This document shows positions 47,601 through 57,967 of a stretch of 64,000 bases of DNA, one piece after another. Where the stretch lies: the NCBI GenBank assembly GCA_030848545.1, contig JAVDCA010000028.1, positions 24,262-88,261 of the forward strand. The letters are read 5' to 3'. The notes beneath the pieces were generated by a model. It did no database searches, was not told where the DNA came from, and saw nothing but the letters and a program-made list of their open reading frames with translations. This stretch comes from Astrobacterium formosum (GTDB lineage Bacteria > Pseudomonadota > Alphaproteobacteria > Rhizobiales > Xanthobacteraceae). Position 1 is the first letter of the stretch, and each line of letters opens with the position of its first letter. Position numbers and translations under genes: made by a program.

Positions 47601-48896
47601 GTGAGCTATCCGTTCATTCTCTGCCTCGTCATCTTCCTCGGGCTCGCCGCACTGCGCGTGCCGGTCGCATTCGCGATGTATGCGGGAGCGATCTTCTACC
47701 TTCTTGCGTCCGGCCAGGACCTCGGCCTCGTGGCCGGGCAGAGCCTCAACGGCCTGTTCGACGGATTCGTGCTGTTGTCGGTACCGCTGTTCATCATCGC
47801 GGCGAGCTTCATGAGCGCCGGCACGGTGACGGATCGCCTGCTCGGCTTCTGCCAGGCACTGGTCGGCCGCTTCCGCGGTGGACTCGGCCATGTCAACGTC
47901 ATTGCCAACATCATCTTCGCGGGCATGTCGGGTTCGGCGATCGCCGACGCCGCCGGCATCGGCAAGGTGATCATCGACATGATGCGCAAGAACGGTCGGT
48001 TTCCGGACGGCTACGCGGCCGCGATCACGGCCGCAGCAAGCGTCATCGGGCCGATCATTCCGCCGTCAATCCCGATGGTGCTCTACGCCCTCGTATCCGA
48101 CACCTCGATCGGATATCTCTTCCTCGGTGGCGTGATGCCGGGCATGCTGCTCGGCCTGTGCTTGATGCTCTACAACTACTACGCTGCCACCAAGCGCAAC
48201 TTTCCCCGCGACGAGATCGTGCCGCTCAGCGAGATTCCGAGCCGGACCTGGTACGCGATCCCGCCCCTGATGTTGCCCATCATCCTGCTGGGCGGCATCT
48301 ATGGCGGCGCCACAACACCGACCGAAGCAGCCGCCGTCGCCGCCTTCTATGCCCTGGCGCTGGCCGTGTTCGCCTACCGGGCCATGGACTGGAAGACCTA
48401 CCGGGCGTTGGTGCTCGATGCCGGACGCGGCACCGCCGTCGTCGGCGTCATCATCGCGTCTGCGCTCCTGTTCAACTACATCGTCGCCAGCGAGAACATT
48501 CCGCGGCTCGTCGCCATGAGCCTCAAGGGTCTCGAGGTCGCGCCGCTCACCTTCCTGTTGGGGGCGAACGTACTGTTCCTCCTCCTCGGCTGCCTGTTCG
48601 ACGCCACGACGCTGCTTCTGATCGTCATCCCGCTGTTCCTGCCGGCGGCGCGCGAGCTCGGCGTCGACCTCGTGCATTTCGGCGTCATCATGGTGGTCAA
48701 CATCATGATCGGCCTGATCACCCCGCCTTACGGCGTCCTGCTGTTCGTCATCAGCGGCATCTGCAAGATTCCGCTGCGCGCCATCATCCGGGAGATCTGG
48801 CCGTTCATCGCCGTCGAGGTGACTGCGCTGGTCATGATGACCGCCTTCCCCAGCATCGTCCTGTGGCTGCCGCGCCTGCTGGGCTACAAGGGGTGA
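47601..48896 (+). CDS. TRAP transporter large permease, second system
   Basis: This 431-residue, about 12-helix DctM-type permease begins with GTG. Motifs [20 protein letters not shown] and [18 protein letters not shown] are clear. It completes the second TRAP transporter; the substrate is unknown. Confidence 0.93.
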   Translation: MSYPFILCLVIFLGLAALRVPVAFAMYAGAIFYLLASGQDLGLVAGQSLNGLFDGFVLLSVPLFIIAASFMSAGTVTDRLLGFCQALVGRFRGGLGHVNVIANIIFAGMSGSAIADAAGIGKVIIDMMRKNGRFPDGYAAAITAAASVIGPIIPPSIPMVLYALVSDTSIGYLFLGGVMPGMLLGLCLMLYNYYAATKRNFPRDEIVPLSEIPSRTWYAIPPLMLPIILLGGIYGGATTPTEAAAVAAFYALALAVFAYRAMDWKTYRALVLDAGRGTAVVGVIIASALLFNYIVASENIPRLVAMSLKGLEVAPLTFLLGANVLFLLLGCLFDATTLLLIVIPLFLPAARELGVDLVHFGVIMVVNIMIGLITPPYGVLLFVISGICKIPLRAIIREIWPFIAVEVTALVMMTAFPSIVLWLPRLLGYKG

Positions 48897-48899
48897 TGG

Positions 48900-48995
48900 T
48901 CATTCCGGGGCGCGCGAAGCGCGAACCCGGAATCCAGCGACGAACACCGAGCTCTGGGCTGGATTCCGGGTTCGGCCTTCGGCCGCCCCGGAATG
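48900..48995. repeat. Palindromic repeat between TRAP and hutU
   Basis: TCATTCCGGGGCG at one end and CGCCCCGGAATGA at the other, with GGAATCCAG/CTGGATTCC inside and small GCGCGAAGCGC hairpins, form a large inverted repeat in a convergent gap. A bidirectional terminator role is plausible. Confidence 0.8.
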
Positions 48996-49028
48996 ACGTC
49001 GACGATCAGATGAAGCCGCTCTTCTCAA

Positions 49029-50699
<1,671 letters not shown>

Positions 50700-50733
50700 G
50701 GCGAGGTCCTTGATGTATTCAAAACTCGAGACT

Positions 50734-50823
50734 CGTCATGCCCGCGCTTGTCGCGGGCATCCACGTCTTGCTGCCGGCCGACGCAGAAGGACGTGGATGG
50801 CCGGGACAAGCCCGGCCATGACG
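50734..50823. repeat. Palindromic intergenic repeat, family B copy 1
   Basis: Outer ends CGTCATGCCCGCGCTTGTCG and its near complement (GGGACAAGCCCGGCCATGACG) enclose the internal pair CATCCACGTCTTG and GGACGTGGATG. It lies between hutI and hutU. Copies 2 and 3 are at 54176 and 57864. Confidence 0.85.
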
Positions 50824-50859
50824 GAGAAAGTTGCCGGCGCAGGTGGCAGGGCGCTGACA

Positions 50860-52062
50860 TCAGTTGCCCCTGTACACCCGCTTGTACAGCGGATTGAAGC
50901 CGATGCGATAGACGAGCTCGGCGGCCGCATCGACGTCCCAGATGGCGAGGTCGCAGCGCTTGCCGGCTTCGAGCGTACCCGCCTCGGAGGCGAGGCCGAG
51001 CGCACGGGCGGCTTCGCGCGTCGCGCCGGCGACCGCCTCGTCGACCGTGAAGCCGAACAGGGTCGCGGCCATGTTCATGGTGAGAAGCAGCGAGGTGAGC
51101 GGCGAGGTGCCGGGATTGCAGTCGGTCGAGATCGCCATGCGGGTGCCGTGCTGGCGGAATGCGGCGACCGGCGGCTTTCGGGTCTCGCGCAGCACGTAAT
51201 AGGCGCCGGGCAAGAGCACCGCCACGGTGCCGGCCCGCGCCATGGCGGCGGCGCCGTCCTCGTCGGTGTATTCGAGATGATCGGCCGACAGGGCGCCGTG
51301 CTCGGCGGCGAGACGCGCACCGTGCAGATTGGAAAGCTGGTCGGCATGCAGCTTGACCGGCAGGCCGGCTTCCTTGGCGGCCGCGAACACGCGGGCGACC
51401 TGCGCGGGCGAGAACGCAATGCCCTCGCAGAAGGCGTCGACCGCATCGACGAGGCCGGCGCGCTTCAGCTGCGGAATGAGGGCGCACACCGCATCCACAT
51501 AGGCGCCCTTGTCGGAGGCTCCCGGCGGCATGGCATGCGCACCCAGATAGGTCGTCAGGACCGTGACGGGCCGCCGCGTCGCCAGGCTGCGCGCGGCTTC
51601 GAGCATGCGCGCCTCGGCATCGTCCTCGAGGCCATAGCCCGACTTCACCTCGACCGTGGTGACGCCCTCGGCGATCAGACGGTCGAGGCGGGGCAAAGCA
51701 GCGTCGACGAGTTCGTCGACGCTTGCCGCCCGCGTCGCCTTGACGGTCGCCGCAATGCCACCGCCGGCACGGGAGATTTCTTCGTAAGTGGCGCCAGCCA
51801 GGCGCATCTCGAACTCGCGGGCACGGCTGCCCGCATAGACCAGGTGCGTATGGCAATCGACAAGCCCCGGCGTCACCAGCCGGCCGTCGAGGCTGACACG
51901 TTCGCGCGCGTCCCACCCGGATGGGAGATCGGCCTCGCGTCCCGCGAAGACGATGCGGCCGTCCCGGGCCGCGACAGCGCCGCCATCGACGTTACCGAGG
52001 CCCGGCAGATCATCTCTCAGGGTCGCCAGGCGCGCATCGAGCCAAACCGTGTCGAACAACAT
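50860..52062 (-). CDS. hutI: Imidazolonepropionase
   Basis: This 400-residue amidohydrolase opens the imidazolone ring to N-formiminoglutamate. The metal site starts at H71 and H73 ([12 protein letters not shown]); further family segments include VEVKSGYGL and [10 protein letters not shown]. The start ATG at 52062 fits. It precedes hutU and faces the fused cyclodeaminase gene ftcD. Confidence 0.95.
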   Translation of the reverse strand: MLFDTVWLDARLATLRDDLPGLGNVDGGAVAARDGRIVFAGREADLPSGWDARERVSLDGRLVTPGLVDCHTHLVYAGSRAREFEMRLAGATYEEISRAGGGIAATVKATRAASVDELVDAALPRLDRLIAEGVTTVEVKSGYGLEDDAEARMLEAARSLATRRPVTVLTTYLGAHAMPPGASDKGAYVDAVCALIPQLKRAGLVDAVDAFCEGIAFSPAQVARVFAAAKEAGLPVKLHADQLSNLHGARLAAEHGALSADHLEYTDEDGAAAMARAGTVAVLLPGAYYVLRETRKPPVAAFRQHGTRMAISTDCNPGTSPLTSLLLTMNMAATLFGFTVDEAVAGATREAARALGLASEAGTLEAGKRCDLAIWDVDAAAELVYRIGFNPLYKRVYRGN

Positions 52063-52098
52063 GTCTCAAAAATCCGTCCGTACATGCGTCGAATGTGC

Positions 52099-52112
52099 TC
52101 TGTTCATACAGA
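52099..52112. promoter_or_regulatory. Candidate operator upstream of hutI
   Basis: TCTGTTCATACAGA is a 14-base inverted repeat (TCTGT-N4-ACAGA) 37 bases before the hutI start in the divergent hutI/ftcD gap. It resembles GntR/HutC-type sites, but no hutC is present in the window. Confidence 0.35.
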
Positions 52113-52300
52113 ATCGCGCCCCCATAGGCTATTCTCCCGGTGCTCTATCGGGTTTCGCGGCCGGCATCGGCGGTGCGATAGTGGGAGGCGCGGCCATGTG
52201 GCGGCGCCGGCCCGCGTTTTCCCCCATTGCCTGGACCGCCGGCCCAGCACATGTGTGACGCCGAAATTGTAACTTCTGCCTGTATGAGGTTTGAAAATCC

Positions 52301-54148
52301 ATGGCCCATCAAGTGGTCGAATGCGTCCCCAACTTCTCCGAAGGCCGGGACATGGCGAAAATCCGCCAGATCACCGATGCGATCGAGGCGGTGGCGGGCG
52401 TAAAGCTCCTCGACGTTGATCCCGGGCCAGACACCAACCGCACGGTGGTGACCTTCGTAGGTCACCCCGACGCGGTGGTGGACGCCGCTTTCCAGGCCGT
52501 CAAGACCGCCGCACAGGTGATCGACATGACGGCCCACCATGGCGCCCACCCGCGCATGGGCGCGACCGACGTGTGCCCGTTCGTACCGGTCGAGGGGGTG
52601 ACGCTGGACGATTGCGCGGCGCTTGCCCGCCGGCTCGGCGAACGCGTCGGGCGCGAACTGGCAATTCCCGTCTACCTGTACGAACACGCGGCGAGCCGCC
52701 CCGAACGGCGCAATCTCGCCGTGGTCCGCAAGGGCGAGTACGAAGGCCTGGAAGAGAAGCTCAAGGACCCGAACTGGGCCCCCGATTTCGGCGCTGCAAC
52801 CTTCAATCCCAGGGCCGGCGCGCTGATCACCGGCGCCCGCGAATTCCTGATCGCGTACAACATCACCCTCAACAGCCGCGACAAGAGCCACGCCTCCGAC
52901 ATCGCCCTGGAGCTGCGCGAAAAGGGTCGCGTCGCCCGCCGCGGCCAGAAGAACGCCTTCTACAATTCAGGCGACGTGATCTTCTACCAGGACGGCAAAT
53001 TCCCCTGCGGCAACTGTGATTTCGACGGCGCGTCCTTCGAGGAGACGGTTGCGCATTGCCGCGACGTGCACGGCTACGACCTCGTCCGTCTGCTCGCCCT
53101 CAACGACATCGATGCCGCCAAGGGCGTGGTCGGCAAGAAGGTCCATCGCGCCGGCCGCTACAAGGAGTGCAAGGCGATCGGCTGGTATGTCGACGCCTAC
53201 AAGCGCGCTCAGCTCTCCATCAACCTGACCAACTACAAGGTGACGAGCCCGGTCGACGTCCTGGAAGCGTCCCGCATCATGGCGGCCGAGCGCGGCCTCG
53301 TGGTCACCGGCTCAGAGATCGTCGGCTTGGTTCCGTTCCAGGCGCTCTATCAGGCCGGGCAGCGCTACCTGAAGGCGCAGGGCAAGAGCCCGGCGATTCC
53401 CGTCGCCGACGTATTGGAAAACGCCGCCTTCTCCATGGGCCTCTCCGACGTGGCGCCGTTCGAGATCGAGAAGAAGGTGTTGGGCCTGCCCAAGGCGCCC
53501 GGCGCCCTGATGCAGATGACCGGCACGGCCTTTGTCGACGAGGTTTCGCGCGACACGCCGGCGCCGGGCGGCGGCTCGATCGCGGCGCTCGCCGGCGCGC
53601 TCGGCGCCGCGCTCTGCTCCATGGTGGCGAACCTCACCCAGGGCAAGGCCAGGAACGCCGACGGCGAAACGGCGCTCGCCGGCGCCGCCGACAAGGCACA
53701 GCGGGTCAAGGACGCGCTGGTGCTGGCGGTCGACGACGATACCGACGCCTTCACGGCCTACATGGACGCGCGGCGCCTGCCCGCCACGTCACCGGCGGAA
53801 AAAGCAGCACGCGACGCCGCCATGCAGGTGGGACTGAAGACCGCCGTCGACGTGCCGTGGTCGACGGCCAAACTCTGCTTTGAAGCCATGGAGGCGGCGG
53901 AAACCGCCATGCACCACGGCAATCCCGCCTCCATCACCGACACCATGGTGGGATTCACGATTGCGTTCGCGGGCGTGCGCGGCGGCATCTGGAACGTGCT
54001 CATCAACCTCAAGGACATCACCGATCCAGCCTATGTGGCCAAGATGAAGGCCGACTGCGCCGACCTGCTCGCCAAGGCGAAGACCCTGCTCGACCGCGCC
54101 GCGGCCCATGGCGATGCGCGGCTCGAAGAGATGCTGGGGAAGAAGTGA
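52301..54148 (+). CDS. ftcD: Fused glutamate formiminotransferase / formiminocyclodeaminase
   Basis: This 615-residue bifunctional enzyme passes the formimino group of N-formiminoglutamate to tetrahydrofolate (domain near residues 1-330, VECVPNFSEGRD at the start) and then releases ammonia (cyclodeaminase domain from about 395, TPAPGGGSIAALAGALGAAL). Rat FTCD is 541 residues. The excess is mostly an insertion near residues 210-275, which carries a C2H2-like finger C236-x2-C239-x12-H252-x4-H257. The fusion is animal-like and unusual for the group. Confidence 0.9.
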   Translation: MAHQVVECVPNFSEGRDMAKIRQITDAIEAVAGVKLLDVDPGPDTNRTVVTFVGHPDAVVDAAFQAVKTAAQVIDMTAHHGAHPRMGATDVCPFVPVEGVTLDDCAALARRLGERVGRELAIPVYLYEHAASRPERRNLAVVRKGEYEGLEEKLKDPNWAPDFGAATFNPRAGALITGAREFLIAYNITLNSRDKSHASDIALELREKGRVARRGQKNAFYNSGDVIFYQDGKFPCGNCDFDGASFEETVAHCRDVHGYDLVRLLALNDIDAAKGVVGKKVHRAGRYKECKAIGWYVDAYKRAQLSINLTNYKVTSPVDVLEASRIMAAERGLVVTGSEIVGLVPFQALYQAGQRYLKAQGKSPAIPVADVLENAAFSMGLSDVAPFEIEKKVLGLPKAPGALMQMTGTAFVDEVSRDTPAPGGGSIAALAGALGAALCSMVANLTQGKARNADGETALAGAADKAQRVKDALVLAVDDDTDAFTAYMDARRLPATSPAEKAARDAAMQVGLKTAVDVPWSTAKLCFEAMEAAETAMHHGNPASITDTMVGFTIAFAGVRGGIWNVLINLKDITDPAYVAKMKADCADLLAKAKTLLDRAAAHGDARLEEMLGKK

Positions 54149-54175
54149 GTCTCGCCTGCCCCACCATTCTCACTA

Positions 54176-54264
54176 CGTCATGCCCGCGCTTGTCGCGGGC
54201 ATCCACGTCTTGCGGCCCGGACCAGCAGAAGGCGTGGATGGCCGTGACAAGCCCGGTCATGACG
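54176..54264. repeat. Palindromic intergenic repeat, family B copy 2
   Basis: Same design as the copy at 50734: CGTCATGCCCGCGC...CATCCACG and CGTGGATGGCC...CATGACG. It lies in the convergent gap between ftcD and livF and could terminate both. Confidence 0.85.
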
Positions 54265-54298
54265 GGTGCAGAGATCCCGGGCGGTTCCTACAAGCACC

Positions 54299-55009
54299 TC
54301 ACCCGTGCACGCCGCCCATATAGGCGCGGATGACATCCGGGTTGCCGCGGGCGTCGGCCGCCGTGCCGGCCCAGGCGAGGCTGCCGGACTCGAGCACGCA
54401 CACGTGGTCGACCATGTCGAGCACGCGTTCGAGGCTCTGTTCGATCAGGACGATGGTGAGCCCGGCGCGGCGCAGCGCGTCGAGGGCCTCGTAGCAGATG
54501 TCGACGTTTTTCGGCATCAAACCCAACGACACTTCGTCGATCAGGAGAAGCCGCGGCTCGGCCATCATGGCGCGACCGATGGCCGCCATCTGCTGCTCGC
54601 CGCCGGAGAGCGAACCGGCGAGGTTGTCGAGCCGCTCTTCGAGGCGCGGGAACAGGGCCAGCACCTTGTCCATGTTGGCGGCGGTCGCGCGCGCCGCGCG
54701 CACATAGCCGCCGACGACGAGGTTTTCGCGCACCGTGAGATCGCGGAACAGGCGCCGCCCTTCCGGCGCCAACGCCAGGCCGCGGGCGCAACGCGCCATG
54801 GGGGAGAGCGCCGTGATGTCCTCGCCGTCGAACAGGATGGCGCCCGACTGGACCGCCACCTGGCCGGCGATCGCCATCAGGGTGGAGGTCTTGCCGGCGC
54901 CGTTGGCGCCGAGCACCGCCATGGCCTCGCCCCTCCGCACCGTGAAGGACAGGTCACGCACGGCGACGAAGCGGCCGTAGCCGCAGGTCAATCCCTTAAG
55001 TTCGAGCAT
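54299..55009 (-). CDS. livF: Branched-chain-type ABC transporter ATP-binding protein LivF
   Basis: This 236-residue ATPase has Walker A GANGAGKTS, signature LSGGEQQMAAIGRAM and Walker B LLLIDEVSLGL. It overlaps the livG gene by 14 bases and is the last gene of the importer operon. Confidence 0.93.
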   Translation of the reverse strand: MLELKGLTCGYGRFVAVRDLSFTVRRGEAMAVLGANGAGKTSTLMAIAGQVAVQSGAILFDGEDITALSPMARCARGLALAPEGRRLFRDLTVRENLVVGGYVRAARATAANMDKVLALFPRLEERLDNLAGSLSGGEQQMAAIGRAMMAEPRLLLIDEVSLGLMPKNVDICYEALDALRRAGLTIVLIEQSLERVLDMVDHVCVLESGSLAWAGTAADARGNPDVIRAYMGGVHG

Positions 55010-55763
55010 CGGCCGCCTCCTTGCCGATATAGGCGGCGACGACGGCCGGGTCGGCCAGCGTCTCGCGGGTCGCTCCGTCGGCGATCTTGCGGCCGTTGTC
55101 GAGCACGACCAGCCGGGCGCACACTTCCGCGACCTTGGCGAGATTGTGCTCGATCAGGATCATGGTGATGCCACCGGCATTGAGGCGTACGAGCGTCTCG
55201 GCGAGCCGCTCGGCCTCGACCGAATTGAGCCCCGCGAGCGGCTCGTCGAGCAGCAGCACCTTGGGATCAATGGCGAGCGCGCGCGCCACTTCGAGCCGCT
55301 TGAGGGCGCCGAGCGGCAGTGCGGCCGGGTTCGCCTGCGCGAAATCGGCGATGCCCACCAGGGCGAGGAGTTCGCCGGCGCGGCGCTCCTCCGCGACACG
55401 TCCGACCGCCGCCACCGCCTTGAGAAGGCTGCCGGTCTTGGCGTGGCCGGCGGCCAGAACGACGTTATCGATGACGCTCATGGAGCGGAACGGGCGCACG
55501 ATCTGGTGCGTCAGCGCCAGGCCGAGGCGGGCGCGGGCATCGGTCGAGAGTGTCGTGATGTCGCGTCCAGCGAGATGCACGCGGCCCTCGTCCGGCGCCA
55601 CCACGCCGATGATGGCGCGCAGCAGCGTGGTCTTGCCGGCGCCGTTCGGCCCGATCAGGCCGAGAAGTTCGCCGGCGACGAGCGAAAATCCGACCCGTTC
55701 GAGGGCGGTGATGCCGCCGAAGTGCACCGTGACGGCATCGACTTGGAGGAGCGGTGTCGTCAT
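54996..55763 (-). CDS. livG: Branched-chain-type ABC transporter ATP-binding protein LivG
   Basis: This 255-residue ATPase has Walker A GPNGAGKTT, Q-loop-region THQIVRPFRSM, Walker B VLLLDEPLAGLN and H-loop IEHNL. The signature LSGGQ is replaced by the weaker LPLGALKRLEVARAL, as in a subset of LivG proteins. The start at 55763 overlaps livM. Confidence 0.92.
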   Translation of the reverse strand: MTTPLLQVDAVTVHFGGITALERVGFSLVAGELLGLIGPNGAGKTTLLRAIIGVVAPDEGRVHLAGRDITTLSTDARARLGLALTHQIVRPFRSMSVIDNVVLAAGHAKTGSLLKAVAAVGRVAEERRAGELLALVGIADFAQANPAALPLGALKRLEVARALAIDPKVLLLDEPLAGLNSVEAERLAETLVRLNAGGITMILIEHNLAKVAEVCARLVVLDNGRKIADGATRETLADPAVVAAYIGKEAADART

Positions 55764-56614
55764 GTCTCGCTCCGGCGCAGGCGACGTGAGAGGCTTGTGA
55801 CGATACCGGCGAGGCCGTCGGGCGCAAACCGCATGGTGAGCACGATCAGGGCGCCGTAGAGCAGGAGCTTGTAGTCGTTGATCACCCGCGAGAACTCCGG
55901 CAGCAGGGTCAGCAGGACGGCGGCGACGATGACGCCCCACAGGGAGCCGACGCCGCCGACGATCACCATCGACAGGATCGAAATCGACACCGTGAAGCCG
56001 AACGCGCCCGGAATGATGAAGCGGGTAAAGTAGACATAGACCGCGCCAGCGACGCCGGCCAGGAAGGTGCCGATCACGAAGGCGGCGAGCTTGTAGAGCG
56101 GCACGTTGATGCCCAGCGTGCGCGCCGTCGCCTCGTCGTCGGCGACCGCCGCAAAGCCGAAGCCGAGCCAACTCCTCTTGATGTGGGCCGATATGGCCGC
56201 CATGGCGGCGACGAGGCCGAGGCACATGAGGATGAAGCCGATGTCGCCGAGGCCATGGTCGGGAATATTGGTCAGCCCCATCTCGGCGCCGAGCCAGCCT
56301 TGCTTGCGCACGAAGCCGACGAACACGAAGCCGACCCCCATGGTGGTGATGGCGAGAAAGTCCTCGCGCACCCGCAGCGACGTGAAGCCGACCAGGAGGC
56401 CGAGCACGGCGGCGGTGACGCCGCCGGCGACGAGCACGACCGGCAGCGGCCAGCCGGCGGCGGCCATGAGCGCCGCCGCATAGGCGCCGGTGCCGAAGAA
56501 GGCGGCGTGGCCGAGCGAAACCTGGCCGCAGAAGCCGGTGATGAGGTTGAGACCCAGCGCCAGCATGACATTGATGCTGACGACCGCAACAAGAGTGAGT
56601 TCGTAGGCGCCCAT
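55760..56614 (-). CDS. livM: Branched-chain-type ABC transporter permease LivM
   Basis: This 284-residue, eight-helix permease has ALGLNLITGFCGQVSLGHAAFFGTGAY near the N-terminus and the EAA-like AVADDEATARTLGINVPLYKL. The start at 56614 is preceded by AGGCG. A GC-rich repeat lies between it and livH. Confidence 0.92.
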   Translation of the reverse strand: MGAYELTLVAVVSINVMLALGLNLITGFCGQVSLGHAAFFGTGAYAAALMAAAGWPLPVVLVAGGVTAAVLGLLVGFTSLRVREDFLAITTMGVGFVFVGFVRKQGWLGAEMGLTNIPDHGLGDIGFILMCLGLVAAMAAISAHIKRSWLGFGFAAVADDEATARTLGINVPLYKLAAFVIGTFLAGVAGAVYVYFTRFIIPGAFGFTVSISILSMVIVGGVGSLWGVIVAAVLLTLLPEFSRVINDYKLLLYGALIVLTMRFAPDGLAGIVTSLSRRLRRSET

Positions 56615-56670
56615 CACGCCTCGCCTCGAACAAAGAACGAATTGCGCGGAGGGCGACAGCCCTGTCGTTC

Positions 56671-56770
56671 CCGCCCCCTGCAAGGGGGAGGGCTAGGGAG
56701 GGGGCCAAGCCACAAGCACGGAGCAAGGGAAGACCCCCACCCCAACCCTCCCCCTTGCAGGGGGAGGGAG
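56671..56770. repeat. GC-rich palindromic repeat between livM and livH (family C copy 2)
   Basis: Arms CCCCCTGCAAGGGGGAGGGC and its inverted counterpart (56741-56770) are each built on an inner CCCCTGCAAGGGG-type hairpin, the same plan as the element inside phnJ. Between the arms are about 40 unrelated bases. It separates two genes of one operon. Confidence 0.8.
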
Positions 56771-56804
56771 CTGACGGAGCGAGCGCCGGCTTTACGCAGT
56801 CGGA

Positions 56805-57668
56805 TCATGAGCCCCTCGCGAACAGGCCCTGGGGCCGTATCATCAGGACGACGATCAGGAAGATGAACGCGATGGCGTCGCGATCCAGATAGGCGCCCGC
56901 ATAGATGGTGCCGTAGGCTTCGATGACGCCGAGCAGGAGCGCGGCGGCGAGCGTACCGCCGACCTGGCCGAGCCCTCCGAGTACGATGATGGCGAGCGAC
57001 TTGTAGCTCGGCACGCTGCCCATGGTGGGCTCGACCAGGTTGTTCAGGACCGCGACCAGCGACCCGGCGGCGGCGGCGAACACCGACGCGATGAAGAAAT
57101 TGACGTAGCGGACTTTGATGGTGTCGATCCCGAACGAGCGCGCCATGGCGGGATCGGTGACGGTCGCCCGCCAGGCGACGCCGAAGCGGGTGCGCCGCAT
57201 CAGCATGGCGAGCCCGGTCAAGAGCACGATGGCGCCGACCAGCATGGCGGCGTCGGCGGCCGCGATGGAGATGGGCCCCAGCGCGATGCGCTCACCCAGG
57301 CGCGGCATGTCGAAGGAGGATCCGTAGGGGCCGAAGACGATGCGGTAGCTCTCCTCCATGCAGATGAACAGCCCGATGGAGGCGATCAGCGCCACATAGG
57401 GCGGACGCTCCAACATCGGCTCGTAAAGGAGCCGGTAGACCAGCATGCCGCACAGACCGACGACGAGCATCGCCGCCAGGATGCCGAGCGCAAGGCTGCC
57501 GGTCGCGTTGGTGGTCAGGACGGTGATGTAGGCCCCGAGCGTATAGAGGCCCGCATGGGCGACGTGCAGGATGCGCAGCAGCCCGTAGATCAAGGTGAGG
57601 CCGATCGCCACGACCGCATACATGCTGCCGTTGACCAGCCCCTGCAGCACCAGTTCGACGTGGAGCAT
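56805..57668 (-). CDS. livH: Branched-chain-type ABC transporter permease LivH
   Basis: This 287-residue, eight-helix permease has LVNGSMYAVVAIGLTLIYGLLRILHVAHAGLYTLGAY and WRATVTDPAMARSFGIDTIKV. GGAGG lies five bases before the ATG at 57668, which decides the start over an upstream GTG frame. Confidence 0.93.
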   Translation of the reverse strand: MLHVELVLQGLVNGSMYAVVAIGLTLIYGLLRILHVAHAGLYTLGAYITVLTTNATGSLALGILAAMLVVGLCGMLVYRLLYEPMLERPPYVALIASIGLFICMEESYRIVFGPYGSSFDMPRLGERIALGPISIAAADAAMLVGAIVLLTGLAMLMRRTRFGVAWRATVTDPAMARSFGIDTIKVRYVNFFIASVFAAAAGSLVAVLNNLVEPTMGSVPSYKSLAIIVLGGLGQVGGTLAAALLLGVIEAYGTIYAGAYLDRDAIAFIFLIVVLMIRPQGLFARGS

Positions 57669-57748
57669 CGATCCTCCCCCAGCTCTCACCCGCCTCGCCC
57701 GGCCTCATCCTGAGGAGGGCGCACTTCCCGCCCGTCTCGAAGGCATCC

Positions 57749-57777
57749 AAGTCGGCTGTAGCCGACTTGAACTTTTT
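57749..57777 (+). terminator. Hairpin followed by a T-tract
   Basis: AAGTCGGCT-GT-AGCCGACTT (57749-57768) is a perfect stem, followed by GAAC and five T. It reads as a plus-strand terminator although no plus-strand gene precedes it. It may instead be a dispersed palindrome. Confidence 0.35.
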
Positions 57778-57811
57778 AATTGTTCAGCAACCAAGTGTCC
57801 GACGATCCGCC

Positions 57812-57853
57812 TCACTTCTCCGGCGTCGCCAAGAGCACCAGGTCGTCGATGAC
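57812..57853 (-). pseudogene. Degenerate duplicate of the 3' end of the Liv binding-protein gene
   Basis: Bases 57812-57853 match 57968-58009, the last codons of the binding-protein gene, with three mismatches, and read VIDDLVLLATPEK-stop against VIDDLVLLAPPEK-stop. Repeat B copy 3 begins 11 bases beyond the match. This is either the remnant of a lost tandem binding-protein gene or a duplication made together with the repeat. Confidence 0.8.
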
Positions 57854-57863
57854 GCTTCCACGA

Positions 57864-57953
57864 CTGTCATGCCCGCGCTTGTCGCGGGCATCCACGTCTT
57901 GCGGCCACGTCGGAAAAAAGGCGTGGATGGCCGGGACGAGCCCGGCCATGACG
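57864..57953. repeat. Palindromic intergenic repeat, family B copy 3
   Basis: TGTCATGCCCGCGCTTGTCG at one end, GGCCGGGACGAGCCCGGCCATGACG at the other, with CATCCACGTC and GCGTGGATG inside. It lies directly downstream of the Liv binding-protein gene, between it and its partial duplicate. Confidence 0.85.
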
Positions 57954-57967
57954 ACGGAAAGCCCAGC

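Larger units (their letters stand above)
57669..57967. other. Gap between the Liv binding-protein gene and livH
   Basis: These 299 bases hold four different repeats or remnants in a row: a TCATCCTGAGGAG...CTCGAAGGC repeat fragment at 57710-57745, a hairpin with T-tract at 57749-57777, a copy of the binding-protein gene's 3' end at 57812-57853, and repeat family B copy 3. No gene can be supported here. Confidence 0.7.

Noticed and set aside
50734..57953. CRISPR-like repeated units
   Set aside because: The units are large inverted repeats at irregular spacing, with no spacers and no cas genes.
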